This document shows positions 32,365-47,300 of a DNA stretch of 64,000 nucleotides, piece after piece. The translations under genes and the position numbers were made by a program. Source of the DNA: Lepisosteus oculatus (taxonomy: Eukaryota; Chordata; Actinopteri; Semionotiformes; Lepisosteidae); contig NC_090698.1 of the NCBI RefSeq assembly GCF_040954835.1, forward strand, positions 67,215,284-67,279,283. The letters run 5' to 3'. The stretch's first letter is position 1. Every line of letters begins with the position of its first letter. The notes under the pieces were generated by a model. That model searched no databases. It was given only the letters and a program-made list of their open reading frames with translations, and was not told the DNA's origin.

Positions 32365-35300
32365 ATGTGGAAGAAGATCTTACTTTTTGGGCTTCTGGGA
32401 GCAGCTATCCTCACTTTTGGCATCCTGGTGGGGCATTACGGGATAGAGAAATCTCCAGGATGGGTGCGGGATATGTCTCGGGATGTGGACGAGAGCATGA
32501 TCGAGCAGTTCATCAAAGAGGTGGACAACAAGAGAATTGAGGAGTATCTAAAGTGAGTATTTGCACTTCCTTGCTGTGTACTGTGAATGTTGGGTCAGAT
32601 AGATGTGCCTCTTGACCAGACTGACTGTCAGAATAGTCTGGTCTGGATAGCTTTTTATTTGACTTTGACAGCGGTCAGATTGATTTTATAAAACAATTTA
32701 AATATTTCTCCATTAGCTTTTACAGCCAAGGTGAACCGACACAGTAAGAATGTAATGTGTGTTTTTTTTAATAGCCGAAAGCAGTCTAGTAATCCGGTGA
32801 TGCTTTTTTCAGCGCAAATGATGCACTGGTAGGTTGTATATACAGTAGCAACAGGGTCTACTTATTCTAGTTTTTATTCAACAGTTTATTACCTTTATCA
32901 ATAACATGTCTTATTTCAGGAGACAATGAGTTATGTCCTTTAGAACAAATTCAAAGAGTTGCCATCAATCTGTACAAACAAAAGTATTGTAACGCTTACG
33001 GCTGACAGGTACTGTGTAAGAGCCGGCGTACCAGAGCAGGTGCCATCACCGCCCTTCCCTGTGATAGCAGGACTACAGCTACTGGGCTGTAGAGAGATCT
33101 CTCTTTAGCTCACGGGGCTAGGTCACTGCAGAGAGACGCGGGAGTCCCGGGTTCGAGCCCCCGATGGTGGGGGGCCGACCTAATGCGGCAATGCGTTGCG
33201 TTACAGTATTTACATCCATCCATCCATTAAATTTGATTTCAATACTAGATTTAAAAGACTGAATATAGCAACCAATGTTGTGTAACCATTATCTTCAATA
33301 TACAACGTAAAATTCAGTAGGCTTACTCAAGTTCTGAGTTTTATAATTTTGTTGTAAAAACAAACAATAGCAATTTAAAATGAAATGACTTGGATAAATA
33401 ATCACGAGAAAATAAGAGGCTCAGAATGTTATTTCAGAAATACTTATATTTTAATTAGGAGTAGTATAGGAGTATACAAAACAATTGTAGACATTAATAT
33501 TAAATATTGCCATCCTGATGTTCTAATAAAACTAGAGCTCCGACCTGCTCCTTAATTATTTAATCGATAATTGGGAAATTTGTCATAGCAATTAGGGAGA
33601 TGGATAAATAAAAGTACTGGCGTGGAGGGGATTGGAGAGGCAGCAAGCTGATGAGCCCTGATTTAATAATATCTCACAGTGCAGGATCTAAATGTACTGA
33701 CACTGATATCCACACCTAGGCTGGGTATGTTCCTGGGTATCGGACAGTACGGGCTTAGGAAGTCGCAGAGTGGTTCAGTGAAGGTTTGAAAAGAGTTTAA
33801 ATCTCTTATGAAAAAGGCCATTTTCAGAGAGAATAACAGGGACACACAATGGTGTAAGTGCTCCTGCGGTGCACCGAACTCAAGCAATCCCAAGCAGTTT
33901 TTATACCTGAGGATATCCTTCTAAAGTAGCATAAATTGTGTGTTGAGAAGAAAGAGGCTCTTGAGCATCTTCTTAGTACATAATACAATGGTATTTCTGA
34001 CACTACACTTTCCACACCACAAGCGTCTGTCTCTCTTTCTCAGAACCAGCTTTAGAACGAACCCTTTCGCAGATCAAACCTTATACCGCACTTCTTGAGA
34101 AGGTAGTTTGTACAGAGCTGTCTTGGACACCAGGGGAGTCTCTTTGCTTCTGCTGGACAAACAACCTGGATCCTGGATGGCCGCTGGGAGGTGTAGACCA
34201 TTGACAGCTATTGGTTTCACAGGTTCCGAAACACACACGGATAAGATGTGGATGTGGCTCCGTGGCTTAATTCTGCCTTTTCCCTCCAAACCACCAGGGA
34301 GCTGACCAAAGTGCCTCACATGGCTACGAGCAGTGGAGATGAGCAGCTGGTGAAGTACATACTGGACCAATGGAAGGACCCAATCTCTGGTCTTGACGAC
34401 GCCTGGAAGGACACTTACAAAGTGTACCTGTCGTTCCCCAGTGACACGACTCCTAACAGGGTCACCGTGGGTAAGGGCCAGGGGTAGAAGTCTTGGATGT
34501 CTTGGAATGGACAACTCCCCTGAAAGTTATGGGTCAGCAAGAACCTGCCTGTAGAGTCATAAAGATCTGTAACAGCCTCAGAAACAGCCTGATCACAGGA
34601 AGGGCCTGTGATGCTGCACTCCGGTATCAATCTGGTTTAATATTACACCAGTCTAGACTCTCAGGTTTTGCAAGTTCATGGTCATTTTATGGATTGTCCC
34701 CGCCTTTCCATCTGTTACCTTAACAAAGGTTTAGATATGGATTTTAAGGTGGCCAGTGCTTAATGTTATTATCCAGGAATATAAAACAGATAAAACAGCC
34801 TGAATTAAATTGTACCTCATCCATATCTGCTTTATCTGTAATACTTGTATATAGGTAATATTAACCTATTACCTAGAGAGGCATTCTGTGAAGCTCTATG
34901 AAACTACAGAAATCAGCATTCACATTATAAATCTTAAATTTGGGATTTACCAGGAAATCTAACACTTAATTGTGAACATAAACTCAAAATGGAGAATTTT
35001 CAGATGGATACATGTTAATGAATAAAGCTTCACACTATTCATTCAAGATTATAAGATATTGCCAGTACTTTTACATGGAGCTGCAACTTTCCATGAACTC
35101 TGAACTGTTGCCACCCACGAAAACTGGCAGGGCCTTTCATCCCAGTTTGCTTTGTTATTATTCCAAGAGATTCCAATATCATCTGGAATTTACTGAGACA
35201 GCATGACTTTATACGCTAACCTTTTCTGAGTATTTGAGACTTTGGGAATTTACTCCAAAGATCTAAACAACCTAAAGTTCAGATTCCTGGATAATAATGT

Positions 35301-38300
35301 TAATGGTGGAATTGCTGTGCAGATTATTTTATTACTTTTTTGCTCTGTCTATACGTATACTTTTATTAAAGTTTCTCCAACCGACTCGGTGCTCTTCACC
35401 TCGAGACTTAAAGAGAAGAACTACACAGAGGACCAGCTGCACCCAGATGTTGTACAGCCCTACGCTGCCTACGCCCCAGCTGGGAACCCAAAGGTACCGT
35501 GTCTTAAGATCAGAAAATAGCAATAGGATGAAAAAAAATAGCAATAGAATCTCAATGTGCACCTAGAACCTAGTTAAAACTTAGGTTGCAAGCCATTTGA
35601 ATCTGTGCAGAGCTTTCAGATAAATTCCAGTTGTTCACCTGTTTGTTCACAGTTGTTCTAGAGCCCTGACCATACTTCTTGCATTTCTGTGCATATTGTC
35701 TTGGGAAATCGCTGCTGGCTGAGCAAAAATCATCCCTGGGGTAAAGCTAATTTTGACCAGCGAAATGGACTGCATATCCTGTCAGAGGCAGGTCCTGTGC
35801 TCACTGTACCAAGGACTATATGTCAGACTATTGGTGACCATATTTTTTCTGTCGCTGCTCCATTGTTAAATTGTCCTTCATCTGACTATAGTCGTTAATT
35901 GTATATTTTTAAAATCTTTTTCTTCTTTATCACCATGTACAGTGTCCTTCAGTTTGGAAAGGTATTTTATAAATGAAAGAATCATTACTCAGTATGGTTT
36001 ATAATGAACACCTTTTATAACTCCATGTGTTTCTATGGGAAGGTGAATATTAACTTGTTCTCACCCTTTCACACCGCTGGAAGTCACAAGCATCTAAATT
36101 AGGGCAACCCAACTTTCGGCTCCTCTACTTCACACTCCAAACATAGTTTTGCTGCAACCACGTCTTTAATTAACAATAATTGGCAGATTATTTTCAAAAT
36201 AGTTTGAAATTCAGACATCGTTCAATCGGAAAATAGTAAATTGTTCCCCGATCTTGTTGCATTTTTGCACATACTGTATTGTCTGGGAAAAATCTGCTGA
36301 CTGAGAGAGGGTTTTCATGTTTTCCCATGTCAGTAAAAGCTAACTTATCTTATCTCCTGCAGTAAAATCAATAGAACAATAAAAGCTTTTAGGAAAATAC
36401 ATTTTTTACACTGGCCTAGCCCTGCAAACCAGATCAGAAAGTACTTTTTGCACTTGTCAGTAGAATCTGCACTGAGATAAGACACATCTCAAATTTTCTG
36501 GAGATCATTTACGAGCTGTGGTAGCGATCCGATAATTTGTATAATCCCAAATATTGTTCTAGGCAAAAAAAAGTTGTAAGACAATTCCATATCCCTTAGC
36601 ACTGTGGTGTGATAAGTGCTAAGCGCAACTATTCATATCCATCCATATTTGTTTAGGGAAGGCTTGTGTATGCGAACCAGGGTAAAGTCAGTGATTATGA
36701 ATTCCTGAACAAAACTATTGACCTGAATGGCACCATTGCCATTGTGAGGTATGGAGGAGCAGGCAGAGCAAACAAGGTAAGTTGCTCATTAAACGGGCAC
36801 CTTCTGTGATGCAATAGGCACCTTCTGTGCATGTTCGGAACATCCATGTTGCATGCCCTTTTCTAATCCCCTCTCGACCTGATAAGATGGCCTACTCAAT
36901 CAGTGTAGTTTGCTCTTCTCCCTCTCTGGCCTGGACTATGCGACTCCTCTTCCCAGGTGTTTCCTAATACTAAGTGACCACTTCTTTCCTTCATTTCCAA
37001 CGAAAAATGTACCACAATTAATTGTCCCCTACATTATCACATACTGTAGGCCTGAAATAACCCACTGGCAGCTCTTCTTCTGCCTTACATGATATGAAAC
37101 TGATCCAGAACCATAAAAATAACAACCAACCCTCAATCCCATATGTTATATTGAAGTGCCAGTCATGCAAAATGTGTTTTTCTGAATTCCAAAAAATCCG
37201 TCCATCACGATCATGATCAGATATGACCGTTTCCCCAAGGATGCTTCTCTGACATGTTACGATAATCTAGAATAATTGATCATTCTAAAATGAAATGAAA
37301 CTGTTGATAAAACTACTGTATATGCGTATAGCTGTAGTATGCAGATGTGGTAAGCAAAGGTGCTGTCGGTGACAAGTTTCCTTGCTTGTGCTGCTCAGGC
37401 GATAAATGCTGCGCCTTTTGGAGTGATCGGGGTCCTGGTGTACACCGATCCCAAGGACATTAATGATGGGAAGCTGTCGGATGTAAATGAGACCTACCCC
37501 AACTCTTGGTACCTGCCCCCATCAGGAGTGGAACGAGGGTCTTACAATACCTATTTTGGAGACTTGTTGACACCGTACCTCGCAGCTAAAGGTAACCTTC
37601 TTATTTGTCACTGGAGTTGAGCAGATCTCTTCAGAGCGAGGTGGCTTATTTAAAACACTCCACTCTTCCTGCTCTGCAGATTACACTTACAGGATAAAGG
37701 AGGCTGATATAAAGGGGATTCCACCTATTCCAACACAACCTATTGGGTTTGAAGATGCCAGTGCTTTGATCTGGTGAGTAACCCTACACTATCCTACTAT
37801 CTTCTGCTTCACATTTCTGTTTCTGCAACTGAGGAGATTTCACAAACTTTGCTAAAGTGTGTTTTGTCAGTGTATCTTATTCTATTCATGCTCTGAGGGC
37901 AAGGTCAATATCAGCCAATCTGAGCTATATCTGAACCCAATTTCCCAGGGATTACAAGTGTCGAAATTCCTGTGTAGTCAACTTGACCCTTTCAAATGAT
38001 CTCATTTCTTGGATAACAGGAGTCATTTTCCATCTCTGAAGTAGATCCAGTGGATTTTGCACTCTCAAGATGCGTTTTCAATAATCTTAGCATTGCCTTC
38101 CTAGACTGCTCCAAGCCTGTCTTTCACTTCATCCTGTTTTATACTTTATTAAGTGCAGATTACGGGATTCGTTCCCTGCCGGAGCCTCTCTTTGAAATAT
38201 GACTTGGTTTCCTGGGTGTTTTCATTGCATTATTTTGTTCTCTGTGTTGGATGGTACAGCAAATTGGGTGGATCAGACGCTCCAAGCCTTTGGCAAGGAT

Positions 38301-41300
38301 CATTCAAATGCACCTACAGGCTGGGACCTGGATTTGAACCCAATTCCATCTTTAACAACAGGTATCATAATATCTATTTAGGTACTGAAAACGATTAGGT
38401 GTCAGTACATATGGATACAGCCCAATGTGGCTGTTGGCTGGCATCTGCTTTTACATCCCAGCAAAAAGAAAAATGAGAATTGTAGAAACGATTGTAGCCA
38501 CAACTCACTAATGGCAGTCAAGGGGTTGCTTGGAGGGTACTTATGTATTTGAGCCACAGCTTCCCATCAGGAAGTTCCATGGAAACCCATCCTGGTTTCC
38601 ATGGAACTAAGCAAACAAGAAGCACATGACTCCCTTTCCCCCCTGGGTGTGACGCTGTTCCAGTCACAAGGATTACAGCTAGCGATACCCATCCTGTTCC
38701 ATTATAACTGGGAGGACTGGAGCAAGTGAGGTTTAGTACCTCACTCAAGATAAAACAGCAGTGTCTACAGCAGGAACTCGAACCCAAAACCCAGCAGTCA
38801 TGAGTCCTGAGACTTGCCCACTATTCTACACTGTCCTATTCTAGTGACTGTTGCTGAGGTATTAATGAGGCTGTGGATCAAATCCCATCGTCTTCTTTGG
38901 AATTTCTGTGGTGGTGCTCAGGGATCACATTGATATTTACTACAAGAAAGATGGGATCCAAATCTCACTACTGTACAGCTTTCATTGACAGCAGTTACTG
39001 CAACAGAGAAATTCCTGCTTCTTGAATACAATAAATCTGAAGTTGGATCTTGACTGGAATGATGCAGGACTGTTCCTAAAGTTCTGACCCAGAAGCAAAA
39101 TAAAAGTTGGTCTAAGTTCAGTTAAGGACATAATTAATGGCTGAATAATCTATCATGCTTTGACACATAAATTACAGCGTTTAACTCTGTCATAATTCAA
39201 TGGAAAGACCTGATGAGAACTGATTAAAAGCACCTTATTATAGCTACACTATAGACACAGGACAGTTGCCTGGCAACATTATTAAAGATTATTGAGATGT
39301 AACAGCATATTATTTGTTAACACTTTTTATTCACAAGTGTTAGGCTGGTATATTTGACACTTCCACTTGTGTTGCAATACTTCCTGTTCTCTTAAAGTGA
39401 AGTTCAACTGAACGTGTACAACAAGGGTGAGCTGAAGAACTCGGACAATGTGATGGGGGTGATCCGTGGCAGCGTGGAGCCAGGTGTGCTGTATGTCCCA
39501 CAGACACTTTCACACTCTCCAGTACCACCTGACACCTACACACGTTTTACAAGTACTATCATGCACACACACACTCTCAGTGTAAAGCCCTTCATACAAT
39601 CCTATGTATGCACACAAAGCAGTGTAATAATTGCTCTTAAAGGGGAACTCTGTGACAAAATTCATTGAGAGAATGAAAAGATTTGACAAATTCCAAATTG
39701 AGTACAAAATCAGGAACTTTGTGAAAGTACTGTAAGTCACCATGTTGTTGAGGTCTGCAAGGGCATGAAGTTGAAGGCCGAACCCGGCCTTCATTTTCAC
39801 TTATTAGAAAACAAACCCGTACTTGGCCCGAGCCCGAAGTTGTACAGTACCTGAAAAACCGACCCGAACCCGGCCCAAAACCCTGTACTTTGTTGGGCCC
39901 CATCATGCTCGGGTTGGATAGCAGACCTCTTCCATGTTGTCACCAACCCCTGGTCTAACCAAGGGCGAGAATTCACAAGAATTGTGATGTAATGCGGCCT
40001 TTCGTGCTCTCTAGTCACTGTAATGCGATGTATGAGAGAATTAAGTACAAGTTGTGCAGCAGGCATTTCACGAAATCAAGAGCAATATGTCTGTTAAATT
40101 AACAGAGGTGTATTCACAAGCCTGCTTGTTTAGAATGTAATGGGGGCAGCTTCACATCACTGGAGGTTGATGCCGCGTTCTGAATCGCAGAATATGGCGC
40201 TGCGCATACCTGGAAATTATTGTAAATTGAAGACTTTACACGTTACTGTGTACGCATTTGACTTTTACTGTGGTTTGAAATACACTCATGAATGCTGATT
40301 CATTCTAACCCCGAAATATAAAATAGTGTTGCAGTTCCTCTTGTGGCATAGGGCGGAGGCGTGGTCAGTGTGGAGGGGGAGCCCATGGATGAAAGGCGAT
40401 GCGTTGCTTCAGCAGCCACTTAATTAGCCAGGGTAGTTGTGGTTGCTAGGGAAACGCATCGCCCTTCATCGAGGGCTCCGCTTCCACACTGAACACCTCC
40501 CCCCCCGTTTTATGCCACACCCATTAAGATCATTGGAGAGATCGCAAACCAGAGAGGGTCGTTTGCCCACCTGGTCTGAACTGATCCCAGGATCTCAGCC
40601 AGCCACTTCTTGAAAGAAGCCAGGCTATTGGCCTCAATGGCACAGCTGGGTAGCTGGTTCCATAAACCCTTTATTCCATACTCCCACAAAATTGTAACCT
40701 CCTAACCCAGCATTGCCTGAAGCATAATTCTGTGAATTGGCACCAACCTTTTCAGAGTCAAAGGTACACTGCTTTCTGTACACTGTGAGCAATCCCATTC
40801 ATTATTATATATAATCCCATACATACTGTAACCCATACCCAATTTAGTGGACTAGACTAGGCAGGGCTGAGCCCTGGTAGGGTGGGGTGGGACTGGCAGG
40901 TGTCGGTGACGAAGAAGCGCGTGCTCTTTGTGATCCTCAGACCGGTACATTCTGTATGGCAATCACCGGGACAGCTGGGTCCATGGAGCCATCGACCCCA
41001 GCAGTGGGACAGCCGTGATGCTGGAGATCACCCGCGTCCTGGGGAAGATGGTGAAGGCAGGTCAGTCTTTAACTCTGCAACCCACTGCACTGAGGCCGGT
41101 GCTTGGTGTGACAACCGCAGCAAAAACATCATGCACAAAGCGGAGCCTCCACAAACACGCCTGTACCCGCTAGCCTGGCCTTGTGCGTGACTCACACTGT
41201 GATCACAGAGGTCAGACAGACTGGATCTCCTGCCACAAGCGTAGAAGCAGGGGCGGAGCGGTGGCTCTGTGGCTAAGGATCTGCACCTGTGACTGGAAGG

Positions 41301-44300
41301 TTGCCGGTTCAAATCCCGCGGCCGGCAGAGGAATCCTACTCCGTTGGGCCCCTGAGCTAGGCCCTTAACCCCAACTGCTCCAGGGGTGCCGTACAATGGC
41401 TGACCCTGCGCTCTGACCCCAAGCTTCTCTCTCCCTGTCTGTGTCTCCATGGAGAAAAGCTGGGGTATGCGAAAAAAGACAAATTCCTAATGCAAGAAAT
41501 TGTATAGGGCTAATAAAGAAACATTATTAAGAAGGTCACGATTCTGTTACTTTGAGGGTTCTCATCTTATAATGACGGAACACATGGCGGGTTAAAGATC
41601 TCTTTCCTTAAACAGAAGACGAAAACTGTAAAACTATATTTTCTATGTGTGCTGTATCAGTCTCTGTTTAAAAGACGTCTTATCCAAACCCCCGCAATGT
41701 CTTAAGTGCTGTCTACCACTTCCCCAGACATTTAGACTTGTCAGTCTGTCCTCCATTACGCCCATACTCTTCCTCTCTGATTGCCTGGCATGGGTCTGTC
41801 CGGGTTTAATTCCACACTGAAATCTTCTAGGTTAACGTTGACGACAACAGTACCTCACTGTTACACCCTCAAGAGAGAAGGAAATAAACTACAAAATCTT
41901 TTTGCTGCAATTCATTTATTGTACACTTGAAAGAGGACAACGATAGCCGTCTTAAGGTTTATAAGGTGATGTAGCCTAAATTTTACTTGAGCAGTTTACA
42001 GTTTCTGTGGTTATTCACACTTAACAGTAAGGGCTGCCTCACGGAGCAGGAGCCTGTGGAACTGGGGTGGTAGGAGTGGAAACCCGGTCTGGAAACCCCA
42101 CTTTCTCCACCCCTCCCACTGCCACTCAGGAGCAGGGACCAGGGCTGGTGTTCGTAGGCCCTAGGCACCTTCGCTCTGAAATGTGCAGAGAGAGGGGTAA
42201 ACGCCAATCGAATGACGTCGATTGACATGATGCACTTTAAACTATTCTCATGCTAAACCACGCGATTGATGGAGCGAGTCGAGTGACCATCACTTCGCAA
42301 CTTCTCGTTTCTAGAACAGCCGCTAGAGAGCGTGTGATGACTGATCTAGAGCACCAAGAGACGATCGCAAGCGTGTTGTTTCAGCTCGTTTTTTCATGAG
42401 TCACTAGTGTTTCCCTCCTTCGTAGGCCCGAAAAGGTTTGTAGGCCCCTAGGCCCACTGCGCCTCCAGTGCCTCATGGGAAATCCGGCACTGGCGGGGAC
42501 ACTCCCTCGTCACTGAAGTGTCTGTGTTGCAGGGAGGTGGAGGCCGCGCAGGTCCATCATCTTCGGGAGCTGGGGAGCAGAAGAGTTTGGCCTGATCGGC
42601 TCAACCGAATACACAGAGGTACTGACGGCATCCCTTGAGCAGACTGCCAGGTGACACTGTTACATCTTTGGAAAGTTTCAGAATACGTTGGAAGCTGCTT
42701 ACATTATTTGTGGTAATGAGAAGCCACATTCCAAGGGAGATTACACTTCATTACCATCTAAAAAAGCTTTGCATTGATTTAATTATGCCTTATTTGACCT
42801 TATAGAAAGACGCTGAAGGCGCTGAGATTTTTTCCAGTAGTGTGACATACAGTAATTAGAAAATATGCAATTAAAGACATTCAAAAGCACAGATAAGCAA
42901 CTTTATAAAGAGTTATACAGAGTTCCTGTGACTGTTGTATTTAAAAATTAAATACCGAGCATCACTGACATTGTGGTTTGCAGCCTAGTGCTCAGCTCAG
43001 TCCCAGTCTTGTCTTCTCCCCTGCAGGAATATTACAGCAAGCTGAGGGATCGGGCGGTCGCTTACATTAATGTTGACATCTCAGTATTTGGTGAGAAGGA
43101 ATCTCTCATCTCCAATATCGCAAATCATTCCCAACTCTCAGAAACAAAAGAACTGTACCTTAACTTTAGGAATACAAATACTTAATGCCAATCAAATCAT
43201 ATGTATATATTTGTTACTCTCTCTCTGTAGATGAGATGAGAGATATCGATATAGAAATGAAATTATACAATTACCCTGGAGTGTAAAACCTGAGGTACTG
43301 TAAATTCAGTTATTAACTCTTGGCCAGATGAGAAGTTTTAACAGCAACACATTTAATTTTCCCTTCTTGTTTTGGAATATCATAGTCTTAAAAAAAGAGG
43401 AAAATCCTAAACTTAACATTTGAACCATTAGAAAGAAGAGTGTGGAGCCTTTTTTTCTGAGAATGCCATGAATTCACAGCAGCCCTAATGCAGGTCCACT
43501 TCTCTGGATTGAACCATTCCTGTGTTCTCCCTGTCTCCCTTGATTCCCTGTGCTTGTGAATCACAGCTAATGCCACCCTGAGGGTCCAGGGCTCTCCTGC
43601 TGCACAGAGTGTTGTGTTCACTGCCACCAAACAGGTGAGGCACTTGCACACAGGACAGGGAGACCTCTTGACACAAACTGTGTTGCACAGCACTTTCTCC
43701 AGCACCATTTTGTGATGGCCAACTTCGAAAAAAGTCCCCCCTCTTCTGCAGCCGCAAGTGAGATTATAAAAAAATGCGTCCTCGTGCACCAGTGAACTCG
43801 GTATTTCTTTTCAACAAGTACAAGTGGGAGTGTGGGGAGCCCAGAACCCCCAGACCAGCCGCAGGGGTGCTCACTGAATCCTGCACTGCCTCTTGGGATC
43901 TGCCATCAGTATGTCTGTGGTTAGAGATGTTTTCTCAGGAGGACATTTTCATGGGGAGTTGCTTTAACTCCACAGCCTTTGGGATGGAAGCTGCTTCACT
44001 CGGGCGCTCTGTCACTCATTTTTTTTGCGTTTTTCTAATCATTTCCTTTTCTGCAGCCTTTTTTCTTCTCCACACAATTTCCACCATATCTTAAAATACA
44101 GTATACTGATGTCATCCCAGTTGTTTTGAAGGTTTAATACACTGTGGTTCACAGTCTATTCATCAGTAAGGTTGGAAATACTCTAAATGTTTAATATAAG
44201 TAAGTCAAAGGTCATAGCCAATCCCCAACACAGCTAGAATACCACAAATCAGTCACACTGCTTTCATCCATAAAATAACCCTTCAAAGTTCCTGCCCCCT

Positions 44301-47300
44301 AAACCGATAATGCAGTAAATAGAAAACTTTTGTCTCCTATTTACTTGTTTTGTAAAAGACCACCACAGAGACAAGTGTTGACTTGCCTAGTGGATTAAAA
44401 AGACGACAAATAGTCCCACTGACAGAAGAACTGAAGTCCTTTTTCAAACTTTACTTAAATTTCTTTCAGCACTCAATACCTTCCAGGTTTTGATTAGTAA
44501 AAAAGAGAGATTAGTTGTAGACTGTAACTCACTTTAAATGAGCATGTGAGATATTGGTCATTTCCTAGAAATTCCCGGCCTGGTAATTAGTCCAACTATC
44601 TGGTTTCTTCTTAAACCAGGCTGTTATCTATTTAGATATCACTGCTGCTGTACAAATGCCTCAATTCCCCCTTTGTCATACTGTACTTCAGATACACTAA
44701 TTCCTGTGGTGGCTGAAAAGGGTGAATCTTTTCTAAGATAAAGGATACTAATTCAGAGGTACTGTATAAAGGCCCCTAGCACACAATAATACATTAACCC
44801 TTTGAAATAGGAAGAAACATTTTACATTTCAGTTTACAAACTGAGACATGACTGTACTAGAATAATATATATATAACATTGGTGTGGTGTGTACTCACAC
44901 CATTTTTATTCCTAAACATTGGGAAGGATAAATAAGATTTTATAAAGTATTGACCAGAAAAGGTAAGTATTTTTTAAATATATACTCACTCTTTTACTAT
45001 TGTATAGTAAGTCCGAATGTTGTCATCATGGAGGTTGTTTTTGTGTGTTTAGGTGAAATCTCCTGGATCTCCGTCTACCTCTGTTTATGACAACTGGATT
45101 CAGTATTTCAACAGAAGCAGCCCTGCCTATGGCATCATCCCCAAGTGTGTACCTTCATTCTTCTGCATCGGTTTAGCAGTTCTGATGGCCTTTATTTTAT
45201 CATTTTGGTAGTTGCTAGAAATCCTATAACCACACATTATCATTGAAATACACCCTCAGGCATCTATACAGTATATCTGTAACTGCACTGAACATCTCCA
45301 ACTTTTACTTTCAGAGGTCATTTCTCCCATTTCTAACTTGTCTTTGGATGCATACTGTGGCACTACCACGGAAGGGGGCGTGTCCAGTGTGGAGGCGGAG
45401 CCCTGCAGAAGGGGTGGAGCCTCGCCTTGGTAATCACAGCTGCACGCGCTGATCGAAGATGAGCTGCGGCTGTGAGACCTCTTTAAAGACACACTGAGCC
45501 CCCCTCAAAGAGGACGAGCAGGGCAGAACCCCAGAAGGGGGGGATCTTTACACCGGCAGTCCCGAGCGTGAGGCCGTTGTAATTCTATTATTTTTCATTT
45601 TTCTTTTAGCCTGTCCCATCTCTATAACGGGGCAGGCTTACCTTTTTTCACGATTAGAGTTTTTATTTTGGGCCTTGCGCTCCCTGCCTGCTCTCCCAGA
45701 CTGGACTTACCCTATTTAGCGATAAAGACTATAAAGTCTTCCTCCAGGGCTCCGCCTCCACACTGAACACGCCCCTCGCGTGTAGTGCCACCATATGAAC
45801 TGAACTTCATAGAAGGAAAAGGCCAAATCTCAAATGGATTGGCCTTCTCGATTAGGACTGAGGAAAGCGGCCTCACTTTCACTGAGGCATTCTGGGACTG
45901 AAATGTGTTCTTATCACATTCCACCTGGTGATACATTCTCTCACTCCACCCAAATCACAAGTATTCTTGGAAAATACAACAATGGACTTCCATGGAGTGG
46001 TAAAAGGTGGTGGGAATGATTTTAAAGAAAGCCATTAACTGAATCATTCTCCTCTCTCGTTATGAAATTAAGAACAGTAGTAGAGTAAAAGAGAAAAATA
46101 TTTTTTTGGGTAGGACACCACTGAGTCCTCAGTGGCTGACCTCCTCCATTGCTCAGGCAGCCTTAATCCACTCCAAACAATCCTCTGCACCTGTCCCTCT
46201 CTTCACTGTAAGTGCTTCTCACATTTTGGCTGTTGTCCTTATGAGAGCCCAGTAGCTACAGCAAAGCACTTCTGTTGTTTCTCTCAGTCTGGGGTATCTA
46301 ACTGGAGCAGGGAGTGACTACGCGGCCTTTATGCATTTCCTGGGCATCACCTCCATGGACATCGCTTACACCTATGACAGGGTAAGGCACCCAGTGCATT
46401 GTGTTACTTACAGGTTAGTAAACCTATTACTCGTTCCCTTGCAGCCTGAACATACTGACGCAGCTACCCACCTGAACTGCTTGTTCCACTTAAAGCTGAA
46501 CAGTAAAAAGAAAAAAACAATGTGTGCAATTCCAAATAGCCAAAGAAGAGTGCCATTAATAGAGTCTCATACTGTTTTTTTCTTTATACTTTTCAGTCTG
46601 TAATCTGTACTTGTTCCAGATGCAGCTCTCCACTGTAAATTCTATTTATAATACATTTGATTAGGGTTTTCTGACAAACATCTAACAAATGAAAAGAACG
46701 GTCAACGGCTGGAATACCAACGATGATCTTAATGAAAAGATGGAGGCAGTTAAGTAAAATTGTATTTATAGTGCTTCGTGTGTCATGTTGGAGTGTTGCA
46801 TTCTCTTGCAGAGCAAAACACAGGCACGAATCTACCCTGCGTATCACACTGCCTATGACACTTTTGACTATGCAGCCAGGTACATAGACCCAGGTAAGCA
46901 GTATAATCCACCTTTACCCAGCCAGGCCACAACCGATTAAAATGTCCAATGTAGGTGGCTGTTAATCAAGTTCTGAAGGATCTCGTTTTGAAATTGCGTA
47001 AAAGTGCACATTCAGTACATCTGTTGCAGAATGGAGTTGATAAATACAGTATGTACTACTGCAAGATAGCCAAACAAGACTACTCCAGATCTCCTCAATG
47101 TAAATTCACAAATACTGTTTTCTGGATGTTTTCACAAAATAATTAGGAAATAATGGTATCAAACAGAGCTGTTTTTCTTCAAAATTGAATTTGTAGGCCT
47201 CAGAATCCTGTCTGATGTTACTATTCTGGAGCAGAAAAGTGTATTGTTTACAACATAATATAGCCTAATATAACTGCTTGTTCTGTAAAACATATTTGTT

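Noticed and set aside
33050-33190. A tRNA gene
   Set aside because: Box-A and box-B-like stretches are present, but I could not form an acceptor stem or anticodon arm; a SINE fragment fits better.
42464-42493. CCAGTGCC...GGCACTGG hairpin
   Set aside because: Arms of 8 bp only, in an intron near GTAGGCCC-type repeats; not distinctive enough to call.
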